Below are positions 23,015-37,200 of a DNA stretch of 64,000 bases, piece by piece. Both the position numbers and the translations under genes were made by a program. Source of the stretch: Babylonia areolata. Lineage: Eukaryota; Mollusca; Gastropoda; Neogastropoda; Buccinidae. Position 1 is the first letter of the stretch, and every line of letters starts with the position of its first letter. The stretch spans positions 36,559,531-36,623,530 of the forward strand of contig NC_134898.1 in the NCBI RefSeq assembly GCF_041734735.1. Reading direction: 5' to 3'. The notes under the pieces were generated by a model, which was given only the letters and a program-made list of their open reading frames with translations, was not told the DNA's origin and did not search any database.

Positions 23015-23335
23015 TTTCATTGATCCAATCAAGAACCACTCACATCATATCAATTTCACTGACCCAATCAGGAGCCACCTCACATCACACTCAGCTCACT
23101 GAACCAATCAAGAGCCATCTTACATCATATCCATTTCACTGACCCAATCAGGAGCCACCTCACATCATACCCAACTCACTGAACCAATCAAGTGCCACCT
23201 TACATTATGTCCATTTCACTGACCCAATCAGGAGCCACCTCACATCACACCCAACTCACTGAACCAATCAAGTGCCACCTTACATTATGTCCATTTCACT
23301 GACCCAATCAGGAGCCACCTCACATCACACCCAGC
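23015..23335. repeat. Minisatellite, unit about 60 bp, downstream of gene 2 stop
   Basis: About five copies alternating 'gacccaatcaggagccacct' and 'gaaccaatcaagtgccacct'. On the transcribed strand each carries 'ggctcctgattgg', which is also present in the last coding exon of gene 2 (around 23365), so the array probably grew from the exon end. Confidence 0.9.
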
Positions 23336-23606
23336 ACACAAGCACAAAACGTGGGCCAATCAGGAGCCAGCTCCAGAGAGGAACAGGCCAGCGGGAACTG
23401 GGCATGCACAGCCTGACACCAGCGGATCCCAGGGTAGTCCAGGAAAGGCGCCACATCCGACGAGGTGACCTTGCCCATCAGCAAACCTTTCAGACACTGG
23501 ATTCTTTTCTTGGTACTGCCACCTATGCGCGGGTCGATCATCAGGATGGACAGTGCGACTAACATGGTGGCTACCAGTCGCTCAAGCTTCCTGGCTGCCT
23601 TTGATC
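23320..23606 (-). CDS. PARP4: Gene 2 last exon: PARP4 C-terminal (MVP-binding type) domain
   Basis: Acceptor ATTTCCTCCTTAG, stop TGA at 23322-23320. Encodes residues 2381-2475. [12 protein letters not shown] matches human LLDLIATMLVLQ, and [15 protein letters not shown] matches QYPSICPRLELGNDW at the same spacing. This region of PARP4 is the part that binds the major vault protein, so vault association is likely kept. Confidence 0.88.
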
Positions 23607-26235
23607 CTAAGGAGGAAATGATGATCGTACAGTCAGAACTCCAGACGAAAATAAAAGAAAAAAACAATAACAACAGAGATATCTGTTGTGACAAATGAGT
23701 GATACAACACAACACAACACAATACAATGCTATGTAATACAAGACAACACAATACAATGCAATACAATTCAATACATTACAATACCATACAAAAATTTGT
23801 AAGAATTATGTTCAAGTATATCTGTGTACAGAGTAGGTGGTCATGACAAAAGAGCACCATTTGAAACAATTTTGTTGTTGTTGTTGTTGTTCAAACAGAG
23901 GAATAACACACAATGGTGTATTGTTTGTAATGTGGGGTATGTGTTGGTATAAGCAGCACGTGTAAATCAATCGAAAGTAGAAACTGAATACTGTAATATT
24001 TCTATAATAAAAAAAAAAAGGAAGAAATTCATTGTGAAAAGGGAAAGCAAATTAAGGGGGGGGGGGGGGGAGTTTTATTTACTTTTACACAACCAACAAC
24101 CTGAGTAACTTTTACCTTTCAAGTTGAACAAAAGCAGACATACGACTTCAACCCATTGCTGCTCACTGTTTCCTCTCAGCTTGCTTGAAGGTAACCACGA
24201 GGAAGACTGGCTGTGCTTCATTTACCTGTAGCTAACTGATATAGGTGTGGATGGAAGCTGACAGGGTGTGGTAAAAGCCGTAATGGCTTGACTCTGTATT
24301 TCTGCATCACCTACCTTTCCATCCACTTAATGATATATGAATCGCTTTAGGTTAATCCCACTGCCTTCTATGGCCACCAGGGCAGAGATTTCATATCCAC
24401 TGGCTCGGCATGGGAAGGCAGAGAATTCATATCCACTGTGTCTGGGGCTCGGCATAGGAAGGCGGGGCCCAATCCTATCCTCCCGCTGTTTTTAACCTTC
24501 TCTAGCTGAAGTCAGGTACCCATTCACACCTGGGTGGAGTGAGGAACATCGGAGTAAAGTGCCTTTCATAAAGGACACAGCACCATGCCGAAACAGGGCC
24601 TCGAACCCTGATCACTGGTGAACACTGGGTCACTAGTCCAACCGCCCAACCAGTTCTGCCACTGTGTCTCGCTTTGCAGTCGGTGAATCCAACAAGGTGA
24701 GACCCATTTTTGGTCCATCCAAAACAGTGCTGATTCCTGCGCCCAGTGACCGTTCAGAACAGCCCTCATTCCAGCACTCGGCCAACCTAAATTGAAAGAT
24801 GTGACATATCTCGCTCAGACGACTGAAATGATGAAAATCTATGACTGAAATGAGTCTATCCAAGCACAAAGCTTACCATCCAATCAGAACAAAAGCAAAA
24901 TCGTGAACTTCTTGGTTTTCATCATCACAAAGCCAAGTTTTTTCTTTTCTTTTTTTTTCCCCCTTTTTTGGGGGGTGGTGGGGGGGGGGGGGAGGGGGGG
25001 GGGGGGGGAGGGTACTGATTCATACCAGGGTCACAAGGGTAAAAGGTGGCAGAATGACTAAGATCCTCATCTGCCAACACAGAAAGTCGGTGAGGGTCTT
25101 GGTTCATATCCCACTCTTGCCCTTTCTCTGAAGTTTGACGGGAAAATCACATGGAGCGTCTTGTCATAACTATGAGATGATAAACCAAGGTCCCATGTGC
25201 AACACGTATTTGGCGTACTGAAAAAGAACCCATGGCAACGAGAGTGTTGTCCTCTGGCAAAATTCTGAAGAAGAAATCCACTCGAATATGTACACAAATA
25301 TGTATGCATGTGCACGCCAAGCCCTGACCTGGAACCCGCAGGGAAAGAGGAAGAGAGGCCGGCTTCGCAACAGCTGAAGGCGAGATACCGAGGCAGAGCT
25401 GAAGCAGCAAGGGACCAACTGGACTGGAATGGCCAGAACAGCCCAGAACAGAGTGCGATAGCGAGGGGTTGTCGATGGCCTATGCTCCACCAGGAGCGAT
25501 GGGCAAAATGAATGAATGAAAATGAATTCTCAAGGAGGCATTGGGTTATGCTGCTGGTCAGGCATCTGCCAAGCAGATGTGGCGAAGTGTATATGGATTT
25601 GTCTGAACACAGCCCCCCACCTCCGACCCCCTACCACCCCACCATCCTTCCCTCTCTTTGCCCTCATCTGAAAGCAACAGGCAACAAAGCAGTGAGGACA
25701 AGGTCTTTTACCAAGGGACTGAATCCCACTGGAGCGCAGCATTTTCTCACATCTGCCGACGTCCACACAGATAAGATCCTGGAGGATCGAGCCAAGCTGA
25801 CACAGTTCCCTCCCCTGCACACATCATCGCTCCACATGAAAAACATCGCCTGGCTTGTACAACCGTCAGCTTGACATGAAAGAATAAATGTACCCGAAAA
25901 ACAAATTCATTGAGTCATCAAACTACGAGAAGGAAAACGTTTTAAAAAATCAGTGTTTATTTTGCGTTGTGTTTGTTGACCTCCCACATGTATATATCCT
26001 GATTGTGGATTCCAACAGCAGTGTTGAGAAGACCAGTACCAACTTCTATTTATAGAAAACTCTCTCTCTCTCTCTCTCTGGGTGCGTGAGTGCGTGCATG
26101 CCTGTGTGCGTGCATGCATGCGTGTGTGTGTGTGTTGAGTTTTTAAATGTTCGTTTTATAATATAAAAAAGGCACATAGAAAAAGAAAAGAAAGAATGTG
26201 CAATAGTTTAAAAACATCATCATAACTCTTTTCCC

Positions 26236-26266
<31 letters not shown>

Positions 26267-29200
26267 GCGGGATATATATATATATATACAGAGAGAGAGA
26301 GAGAGAGAGAGAGGGAGATCTGTTCCTATCACGCTACCTTCAGCAGTTTCACCAGGCCTGGAAGGTTCTCTCGAAGCGTCCTCTTCCACTCTTCCAGATC
26401 CGAGACCAGTCGGCACGTGCCCACCTCTGCACCGGCGCCTCCCCAATAATTCTCAGCTCCTGTGTCTGTCAGTGTGCACAAACTCCAACTTCCTGTTGTC
26501 GTCGTCACCAGAACCTCTCCCTCAGATTCCAGGCATGGCGCATCATCACTGTGAATCTGGCGAGGTCTTGCCTGTGAGAGATACCACGGTCCTCTCTGGG
26601 AAGACGAGCGTCCTAGCAGCGGCTTCCTTTGCTCTCTGGACTGCATAGCCAGTATGGTGAAATCTGGAGGGAAGTATTTGTTGATCACTGAGGTCCTCAT
26701 GCCACGTCTGCTTATGCTGCTGGACGGGTCGGTTTTCTCGGAAGCTGATGCCACGGGGGCTGTTCCGCCCAAGGCTACAGCAGGAAGAGAGGGTGTGGCA
26801 GAGTGGCAGGAAGTGGCAGAGACTATAGGGACAGCAGAGGAGTATGAGGGAGAGGTGGGGGAGTATGAGGGAGAGGTGGGGCAGTATGATGGAGAAGCTG
26901 GGCTGTATGAGGGAGAGGTGGGGCTGTATGATGGAGAGGTGGGGGAGTATGATGGAGAGCAAGTGGGAGGTGCAGGTGAAGGGTCAGGGGCTGCGTGAGA
27001 GAGCGACGAGAAAGGACTTTGGGTCAGTCCTCTCTCTGCCGCAGCTGCTGCTGATTGACGCTGCACTGTCCAGCCATCAGAGCTGACCCTTCTCCAGGAC
27101 ACTGGCTGGGTCACTGGCCAGGTCTTCTGCCCGTCCCCGCCGCCACCACTGAGGGGATCAGTCGCTTCGTCCGACGATGTCTTTTTATCGGTTGCCTCAT
27201 CCAGCAGCTTCCCTGCAATCTTTTTAGCAGGTCTTCCCCCCCTCTTCATTTTCTCCAGGAGGGGCATCTTCTTCTTGCCACCACTGTAAAAAGAACCGGC
27301 CGCTTCATCCACCAGTGTCTCCTCTCCACCCCTGGTACGTGGTGACTCCATTTCCTTGCCACCACAGCTCAGAGAATCGAACACTTCATCCAACAGCGTC
27401 TCTCTGGCTTTTCCTGCAAGCCTGTCCTTGCCTTCCAGAGGCAGCGGCTTCTTTTTTGACTTTTTGTACACAGTAGGTTCTTCCTCATAGTGCACGGAAA
27501 ATGCTGAGCCGTGATCGGAAAGTGTGATGTATTTTTCAGGTGTCGCTGTTTTCACCCCAGGTGACACTGCTTTCATTGGAGCCAGTAGATCGCTCTGATG
27601 TTGTGGACTTGTTGGGGGCAGTGGTGGCCGTGGTGACAGAATTTCTGGAGGGGGCTCCTGTGATTGCTTCTCTCCACCAGAACGGCAACAACTTGCTGCC
27701 GACTGTGGGTCTGCCTTTGCCCCAGCTACTTCTGATCGAGGAGAAGCAAACAACTGGACTGTGCCTGTAGCTTGTTGCTGTTGTTGTTGTTGACTCCCAA
27801 ACAACCCTCCTCCTGTAGCTGTTTGTTGTTGTTGTTTTTGTTCTTGTTGTTGACTCCCGAACCCTCCTGTAGCTGGCTGTTGACTTCCAAACAACCCTCC
27901 TCCTGTAGCTGGCTGTTGACTCCCAAACCCTCCTGTAGCTGGCTGTTGACTCCCAAACCCTCCTGCAGCTGGCTGTTGACTCCCAAACCCTCCTGTAGCT
28001 GGCTGTTGACTCCCAAACAACCCTCCTGTAGCTGGCTGCTGATTCCCAAACCCTCCTGTAGCTGGCTGTTGACTCCCAAACAACCCTCCTGTAGCTGGCT
28101 GCTGATTCCCAAACCCTCCTGTAGTTGGCTGTTGACTCCCAAACAACCCTCCTGTAGCTGGCTGTTGACTCCCAAACAACCCTCCTCCTGTAGCTTGCTG
28201 TTGACTCCCAAACCCTCCTGTAGCTGGCTGTTGACTCCCAAACCCTCCTGCAGCGGGCTGTTGACTCCCAAACCCTCCTCCTGTAGCTGGCTGTTGACTC
28301 CCAAACAACCCTCCTCCTGTAGCTGGCTGTTGACTCCCAAACAACCCTCCTCCTGTAGCTGGCTGTTGACTCCCAAACCCTCCTGCAGCTGGCTGTTGAC
28401 TCCCAAACCCTCCTGCAGCTGGCTGTTGACTCCCAAACCCTCCTCCTGTAGCTGGCTGTTGACTCCCAAACAACCCTCCTCCTGTAGCTGGCTGTTGACT
28501 CCCAAACAACCCTCCTCCTGTAGCTGGCTGTTGACTCCCAAACCCTCCTGTAGCTGGCTGTTGACTCCCAAACAACCCTCCTGTAGCTGGCTGTTGACTC
28601 CCAAACAACCCTCCTCCTGTAGCTGGCTGTTGACCCCCAAACCCTCCTGTAGCTGGCTGTTGACCCCCAAACCCTCCTGTAGCTGGCTGTTGACTCCCAA
28701 ACAACCCTCCTGAAGCTGGCTGTTGACTCCCAAACAACCCTCCTCCTGTAGCTGGCTGTTGACTCCCAAACCCTCCTGTAGCTGGCTGTTGACTCCCAAA
28801 CCCTCCTCCTGTAGCTGGCTGTTGACTCCCAAACAACCCTCCTCCTGTAGCTGGCTGTTGACTCCCAAACCCTCCTGTAGCTGGCTGTTGACTCCCAAAC
28901 AACCCTCCTCCTGTAGCTGGTTGATGACTCCCAAACCCTCCTCTAGCTGGCTGTTGACTCCCAAACCCTCCTGCAGCTGGCTGTTGACTCCCAAACCCTC
29001 CTCCTGTAGCTGGCTGTTGACTCCCAAACCCTCCTGCAGCTGGCTGTTGACTCCCAAACGCTCCTCCTGTAGCTGGCTGTTGACTCCCAAACCCTTCTGC
29101 AGCTGGCTGTTGACTCCCAAACCCTCCTGTAGCTGGCTGTTGACTCCCAAACCCTCCTGCAGCTGGCTGTTGACTCCCAAACCCTCCTCCTATAGCTGGT

Positions 29201-31811
29201 TGTTGACTCCCAAACCCTCCTCCTGTAGCTGGCTGTTGACTCCCAAACCCTCCTGCAGCTGGCTGTTGACTCCCAAACCCTCCTCCTGTAGCTGGCTGTT
29301 GACTCCCAAACCCTCCTGTAGCTGGCTGTTGACTCCCAAACAACCCTCCTCCTGTAGCTGGCTGTTGACTCCCAAACCCTCCTGTAGCTGGCTGTTGACT
29401 CCCAAACCCTCCTGAAGCTGGCTGTTGACTCCCAAACAACCCTCCTGTACCTGGCTGTTGACTGCCAAACAACCCTCCTCCTGTAGCTGGCTGTTGACTC
29501 CCAAACCCTCCTGTAGCTGGCTGTTGACTCCCAAACAATCCTCCTCCTGTAGCTGGTTGATGACTCCCAAACCCTCCTCTAGCTGGCTGTTGACTCCCAA
29601 ACCCTCCTGCAGCTGGCTGTTGACTCCCAAACCCTCCTGTAGCTGGCTGTTGACTCCCAAACAACCCTCCTCCTGTAGCTGGCTGTTGACTCCCAAACCC
29701 TCCTGTAGCTGGCTGTTGACTCCCAAACAACCCTCCTCCTGTAGCTGGCTGTTGACTCCCAAACAACCCTCCTCCTGTAGCTGGCTGTTGACTCCCAAAC
29801 AACCCTCCTGTAGCTGGCTGTTGACTCCCAAACAACCCTCCTCCTGTAGCTGGCTGTTGACTCCCAAACAACCCTCCTCCTGTAGCTGGCTGTTGACTCC
29901 CAAACAACCCTCCTCCTGTAGCTGGCTGTTGACTCCCAAACCCTCCTGTAGCTGGCTGTTGACTCCCAAACAACCCTCCTCCTGTAGCTGGTTGATGACT
30001 CCCAAACCCTCCTGTAGCTGGCTGTTGACTCCCAAACAACCCTCCTCCTGTAGCTGGCTGTTGACTCCCAAACAACCCTCCTCCTGTAGCTGGCTGTTGA
30101 CTCCCAAACAACCCTCCTCCTGTAGCTGGCTGTTGACTCCCAAACAACCCTCCTCCTGTAGCTGGCTGTTGACTCCCAAACAACCCTCCTTCTGTAGCTG
30201 GCTGTTGACTCCCAAACAACACTCCTCCTGTAGCTGGCTGCTGACTCCCAAACAACCCTCCTCCTGTAGCAGGCTGTTGACTCCCAAACCCTCCTCCTGT
30301 AGCTGGCTGTTGACTCCCAAACCCTCCTGTAGCTCGCTGTTGACTCCCAAACCCTCCACCTGTAGCTGGCTGTTGACTCCCAAACCCTCCTGTAGCTGGC
30401 TGTTGACTCCCAAACAACCTTCCTCCTGTAGCTGGCTGTTGACTGCCAAACAACCCTCCTGTAGCTGGCTGTTGACTGCCAAACAACCCTCCTCCTGTAG
30501 CTGGTTGTTGTTGTTGTTGTTGTTGATTCCCCAACAACACTCCAGTGGCTGGATGAGTGGTTCCAAACGGACCTGCTCCTGAGGCTGGCTCTGCATGACC
30601 AAACCCACCAGACATGCTGACACTTCCGCCAATGCAGGCTGAAGTCCATCTAGGGATGACGCCTCCCATCTGACCAAAACCCAACGCCCCACCAAACTCG
30701 TCACTTGTTGCCTTGATGTCCACTGGGGGCTGGACAGATCCAAAACTGAACCCCCCACCAAATACATCACTTGTTTCTTTACTGTTTGCTGGTGCTTGGA
30801 CAGATCCAAAACTGAACCCCCCACCAAATACATCACTTGTTTCTTTACTGTTTGCTGGTGCTTGGACAGATCCAAAACTGAACCCCCCACCAAATACATC
30901 ACTTGTTTCTTTACTGTTTGCTGGTGCCTGGACAGATCCAAAACCGAACCCCCCACCAAAACCTTCACTCATCATGCCATCACTGCCATGTGACAGAAGA
31001 GCAGTTCCAAACCCAACCGACTCGTCAGAGGGCTCACTAATGCCTTTGGGGCTACTCAGGCGCTCGTAAACCGAACCTTGGCTCTCACAAATTCCAGGGG
31101 AGTTGCTCGGGTACTCATCTACCACCATGAAGTCCAACTCTGCTAGCACTTCATCAGGGGCATCTGATTTCTCCTCGGCATGAGTCTCGCTTCTGAAGAA
31201 CTCCTCTTTGATTCCATGCACATGATCCACTGATGCTGCTGCCGCCTCCAGTTCCTCAGCCAAACTTTTCGCTGTTTCCTTTAGCTCTTGCATTTCAGCA
31301 GCCATTGTGGACATACGTTCCTCCTGCTTGAGAAATTCTGGTTCTTTCCTAACTGGCTGTCCTCTTCCCGCATCAGTGTCTGTGGGACAAAAAAAGAACA
31401 CCCCCACCCCATCCCCCAGATATTTGGATCAAATCAGTGCTTCTTTCCGCTTCTCTTTGGAACAGTTACTGTGCATTTTGTGGTATGGGGTCTTTTGTCA
31501 TTGTTGTTCTGTACTGTGCTGTAAAGCGCTGGCTTTTGAATGTGTTCGAAGATATTTTGCTGATAAATGTGTAATATGGCATCATGAATGGTTATCTTAC
31601 ATCTATCCCATGATGTTGTATTATGATGCACAATAATCATTCGTCATGATATCATGTCACACTGTATGATCTTTCATATATATTGTGTGCTGTGTGTGTA
31701 AGCGTGTGTGCATTTGCTCATGTGGAAAAGTTGTATAAGCGTGAAAAAGAATGAATGTGTATGTAGTGTGTTTGTGTGTGTGTATGTGTGTGTTTGTGTG
31801 TGTGTGTGGGT

Positions 31812-31862
<51 letters not shown>

Positions 31863-34245
31863 TGTGTGTGTGTGTGTGCATGTGTGCATGGTTGCCTGCA
31901 TGCATGCATGTCTGTGTGTGTGTGCATGCATGTGTGTGCTGCATGTGTGTGTGTGCACATGCGTGTGCATGCGTGCGTGTGTGTATGCACATAATTCTTA
32001 TATGCATACACACAGAAAAATTATATGTATGAATTTGGTCAACTCCATGCAACATCTCTCTAAACAACAACTAAAACAAGGGGGGGGGGGGGGGAGAGAG
32101 AGGGGGGGAAGCAACTGCGGTCCAAACATATCTGGGCTAGAATTCAATTTTAGTGGGAGAGCATCATGCCCAAGCTACACCCCCACTCTCTCGGCCAAGA
32201 GGACTTCACAACAGTTGGCCTTGGGATGGCCCACGTAAAGAGGAAGACAGCAGCATCACTGGGACCCACATAAAGAGGAAGACAGCAGCATCACTGGGGC
32301 CCACGTAAAGAGGAAGACAACTGCATTGGTGGGACCCACATAAAGAGGAAGACAGCAGCATCGCTGGGGCCCACGTAAAGAGGAAGACAGTAGCATCACT
32401 GGGGCCCACGTAAAGAGGAAGACAGCAGCATCAGTGGGGCCTACGTAAAGAGAAAGACAACAGCATCGCTGGGGCCTACGTAAAGAGGAAGACAGCAGCA
32501 TCAGTGGGGCCCATGTAAAGAGGAAGACAACAGCATCGCTGGGGCCCACGTAAAGAGGAAGACAGCAGCATCACTGGGGCCCACGTAAAGAGGAAGACAG
32601 CAGCATCACTGGGGCCCACGTAAAGAGGAAGACAGCAGCATCACTGGGGCCCACGTCAAGAGGAAGACAGCAGCATCACTGGGGCCCACGTAAAGAGCAT
32701 CACTGGGGCCCACGTAAAGAGGAAGACAGCAGCAGCAATGTCCAAACAGCCCCAATAGTTTCCCTTCCATCGAATGATTTATTTTAACTATAAAATTCTA
32801 CTGTATCTGTGTCAGCTTATGATTTCTGATTATGTTTCTACCTTTTCATGTACTATCCCACACCCACCCGCACCCCCAACATTCCTTGTTACTCCGGTTC
32901 ACTTGGTGATAAAGACCTATTCTATCCTATTCTATTCTGTTCTGTTCTATTCTGTTCTTCTATCACTGTGGAGACCCATGCAGGCCCAAACCACAGCTCC
33001 ACATCCACATTCGAGTCCACACCAAACTAGAATGCGAAGCGCAATGTTGGACATCACTGACCATGACACTCCCATGGGAAAATCACAATGCGGCCAGCTC
33101 CATGGTCAAATGCAAGCCCACATAAAATGAGAATGCGAAGCTCACATATGTCACCGTTAGACACAACACTACCACGAGATGATTACAATGTGGCCACAGA
33201 TTGAACTGACCTTCACTGCTCTGGTTCATCATCCTCACGAAGTCTGAAACAAAGAACCAAACAGTGGGAAGGAAAAGTACATGTGAACTGCACAAACTGT
33301 CACTACTTATGTGGTCTTAGTTCTCCTTGGTAACAATCATAAAAAACGAAGGAAAAGTACATATGAACTGCACAATATGTCATTATTTATGTAGTCTTAG
33401 TTCTCCTTTGAAACAATCATAAAAAACGAAGAAAAAGTACATATAAACTGCACAAACTGTCACTACTAATGTGGTCATAGTTCTCCTTGGAAACAATCAT
33501 AAAAAAGAAAGGAAAAGTACATATAAACTGCACAAACTGTCACTACTAATGTAGTCTTAGTTCTCCTTAGAAACAATCATAAAAAAAAACAGTGGGAAGG
33601 AAAAGTACATATATACTACACAAACTGTCACTACTCATGTAGTCTCAGTTCTCCATTAAAACAATCATAAAAAACAAAGAAAAGGAAAAGTACATATATA
33701 CTACACAAACTGTCACTAGTCATGTAGTCTTAATACTTGTTTTTTTCTCTTCTTTTTTTTTTTCTCTCTCTCTTCTTTTTTTTTTTTTTTTTTTTTTTGT
33801 CCTCCTCTCTATTTCTATTCATTCATTCATCACTTAAGAGCTGGCAGTGTGCGTGTGTATGAATGGTTAATGTGACTTTGTAGTTTGATTTGTGGAAGAT
33901 CGTATAAAGTTCTTTGTAAATGCCATCAATATTGTTGGAATATTATCATCACTATTACCACTGTCATCATCATTATCATCAGTAGTAGTAGTGGTGGTGG
34001 TAGTAGTATTTTAAGTGGTAGTAGTAGTATTGTTGTTGTTGTAACTGAAGGTCACAAATTTGCTGCTTTCAAAAGAAAATTTCAAATACCAAACATTGAA
34101 CAAAAATTTCCGATGTATATTATGATTCTATGAGAATTTTATATACTCTAAATAGAATTTTTCACTTAAAATAATGAACAATAAAGATTTTAAAAAAGAG
34201 ATAATAATAACAATAACAATATTAATGATGATGATGATGATGATG

Positions 34246-34279
<34 letters not shown>

Positions 34280-37200
34280 TGAAAACAAAGAAAAGGAAGA
34301 AAGAAAAAAGAAAGAAAAAAAAAAGATGATTTTTCTGAGTCATTCAAAAGAAAATTGGAGATCAATTTTTTTATTTTTTTTATTATTATAATATTATTAT
34401 CATTATTAAGGCAGGCCAGGAACTGACAACGCCAGTACAATACAGGACACACCCCCACCAGCCTCCACCAGCCTACCTGAGATGCTCACACGTCCGTCTC
34501 CATCCAAGTCGGCTTCACGAAGCATCTCCTGGAGTTCATCCTCAGTCAGCTTCTCTCCCAAGTTGCTCATTATGTGACGCAGGTCTGACGACGAGATACT
34601 GCCACTGTGGTCCGGGTCGAATACACGAAAGGCATCCATGATCTCTTCTTCCGAATCCGTGTCCTTCATCCTGAGTCTCATGATTGTGGCGAATGTTGGG
34701 AAGTTGATGGTTCCACTGCCTGTGATGTGTGTGCGTAGAGATAAGATGTCTGTTTTATTTCTGCTGAGTGTGTTTGAAAGATCAGTTCTTCATCACATCA
34801 TTTAAATTCGGTCAATGATCGATGATATTACCTTCCAGAATTCTGACATACTTTGCCACTTCTCAATCATTATCAGCAACTCATCACACATCATTTAAAT
34901 ACAATCATCAGCAGTCATTGTCATTATAATCGTCACCATCATTCACAAAACTATCAGCCATTATCATCATCATCATCATCATAATCATCACCACCACCAA
35001 CTGTCATCACCATCATTTACATTTACAACACTATCAATCCGCAATCACTGTCATCATCATGATCATCATCATCATCATTCACATTCACAACTCGAGCCAT
35101 CAGTAATCATTGTCATCATCATCATTCACAACACACACCACTGGCATTCACTGTCATCATGTAAAGGAGGAAGGAGGCAGAATGGTTAAGATGCTCGTCT
35201 GCCAAAGCAGAGAGTCTGTGAGGGTCTGGGTTTGAATCCTGCTCTCCCTCTTTCTCCAAAGTTTGACTAAAAATCAAACTGAGCATCTAGTCATTCGCAT
35301 GAGATGATAAACCGAGGTCCTGTGTGCAGCACACACTTGGCGCACTGAAAAAGAACCCACGGCAAAGTAACTGCTGTCCTCTGGCAAAATTCTGTAGTAG
35401 AAATCCACTCTGAAAAGTTCCATTCCATTCATTCTCCTGCCCAGGATGGGCGTAGAGGAGACATGAGGGACGATTCCGTGGTCAGACGACGCCATCCGGT
35501 TCTATCTTCTGCCTGTCGTATCAGCGTAGCGCTATCCATATTGATCATTCCTTGATGTTGTCCATCCAGCATTTGGCTTGCCTCCCTCTTCGCCTACCAC
35601 CCTCTAGCGTTCCCTGTAGAACTGTCTTTTGCAGTGAATTGTGGCGTGTCACATGCCCGAACCATGACAGCTTCCTCCTTTTGACCACTGCTAAGAGTGG
35701 TTCCAGTGGACCCGCTAGCATGGTTATTTGGCTCTTGACAAAGTCATTGGTCTTTCTGTCCTTCCATGAGATTCCAAGCAATCGTCTGAAGCATTTTGTC
35801 TCAAACGTCTGGACTTTCCTAGTAGAAAAGAACACAAACATATAAGCAGACACTCAAGGCCTGACTAAGTGCGAAGGGTTATGCTGCTGCTCAGGCATCT
35901 GCCTTGCAGATGTGGTGTAGCATATATGGATTTGTCTGAACACAGTGACACCTCCCTGACAAACTGAAACTGAAACTGAAACTGTCATCATCGTCTTCAT
36001 CATCATCATCATCACTGACAGTCACAACACTCACCATCAGTATTCAGCTCACTGACGATGTCTTGCAGTTCACAGTCTGTGGGGTTGTGGCCCAGCGATC
36101 TCATCACGGTCCCCAGCTGCGTGCTTCTGATCGACCCAACCCCGCCCTCATCAAACAGGCAGAAGGCCATTCTCAGCTCCTCTGTCCAACAATCCATTGC
36201 AACTCTCAGATCAGCAAATGAAAAACTACCTCTATCCAGCTATCCACTGCAAACTCTCAGATCAGCAGATGAAAAACTACCTCTATCCAGCTATCCACTG
36301 CAAACTCTCAGATCAGCAAATGAAAAACTACCTCTATCCAACAATCCACTGCAACTCTCAGATCTGAAAAATGAAAAACTACCTCTATCCAACTATCCCC
36401 TGCAAACTCTCAGATCAGAAAAATAAAAAACTACCTCTACCCAGCTATCCACTGCAAACTCTCAGATCAGCAAATGAAAAACTACCTCTATCCAACAATC
36501 CATTGCAACTCTCAGATCAGCAAATGAAAAACTACCTCTATCTAAAAATCCATTGCAACTCTCAGATCAGCAAATGAAAAACTACCTCTATGTAACAATC
36601 CACTGCAAACTCTCAGATCAGCAAATGAAAAACTACCTCTATCTAACAATCCATTGCAAACTCTCAGGTCAGCAAATGAAAAACTACCTCTATCTAAAAA
36701 TCCATTGCAACTCTCAGATCAGCAAATGAAAAACTACCTCTATCTAACAATCCATTACAAACTCTCAGATCAGCAAATGAAAAACTACCTCTATCCAACA
36801 ATCCATTGCAAACTCTCTGATCTGAAAAATGAAAAACTACCTCTATCCAACTATCGCCTGCAAACTCTCAGATCAGAAAAATTTAAAACTACCTCTACCC
36901 AGCTATCCACAGCAAACTCTCAGATCAGCAAATGAAAACCTACATCCACTCAATAGTCCACTGAGAACTCTCAGATCAGCAAATGACCTCTTCCATGTGT
37001 GTGTGGGAGGGTAGGGGTGGAGAAGGGTACTGATGGGGGATTCGGAGAGTGGGGAACGAAATATAAAGTGCTTTGAGCAGTATTTCTGGATAAACGCTCT
37101 GTATAAATGTACATTATTATCCTCATTATTACTCAGTAATCCACTGCAAACTCTTAGACATCAAAAACTCCCCCCCAAAATTCCCCAAAGAAAACATGAC

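Noticed and set aside
27726-30968. Alternative minus- and plus-strand frames over the GLFG exon encoding [10 protein letters not shown]- or [10 protein letters not shown]-type repeats
   Set aside because: They are shadows of the repeat; only the GLFG frame is continuous over the full exon and joins both neighbours in phase.
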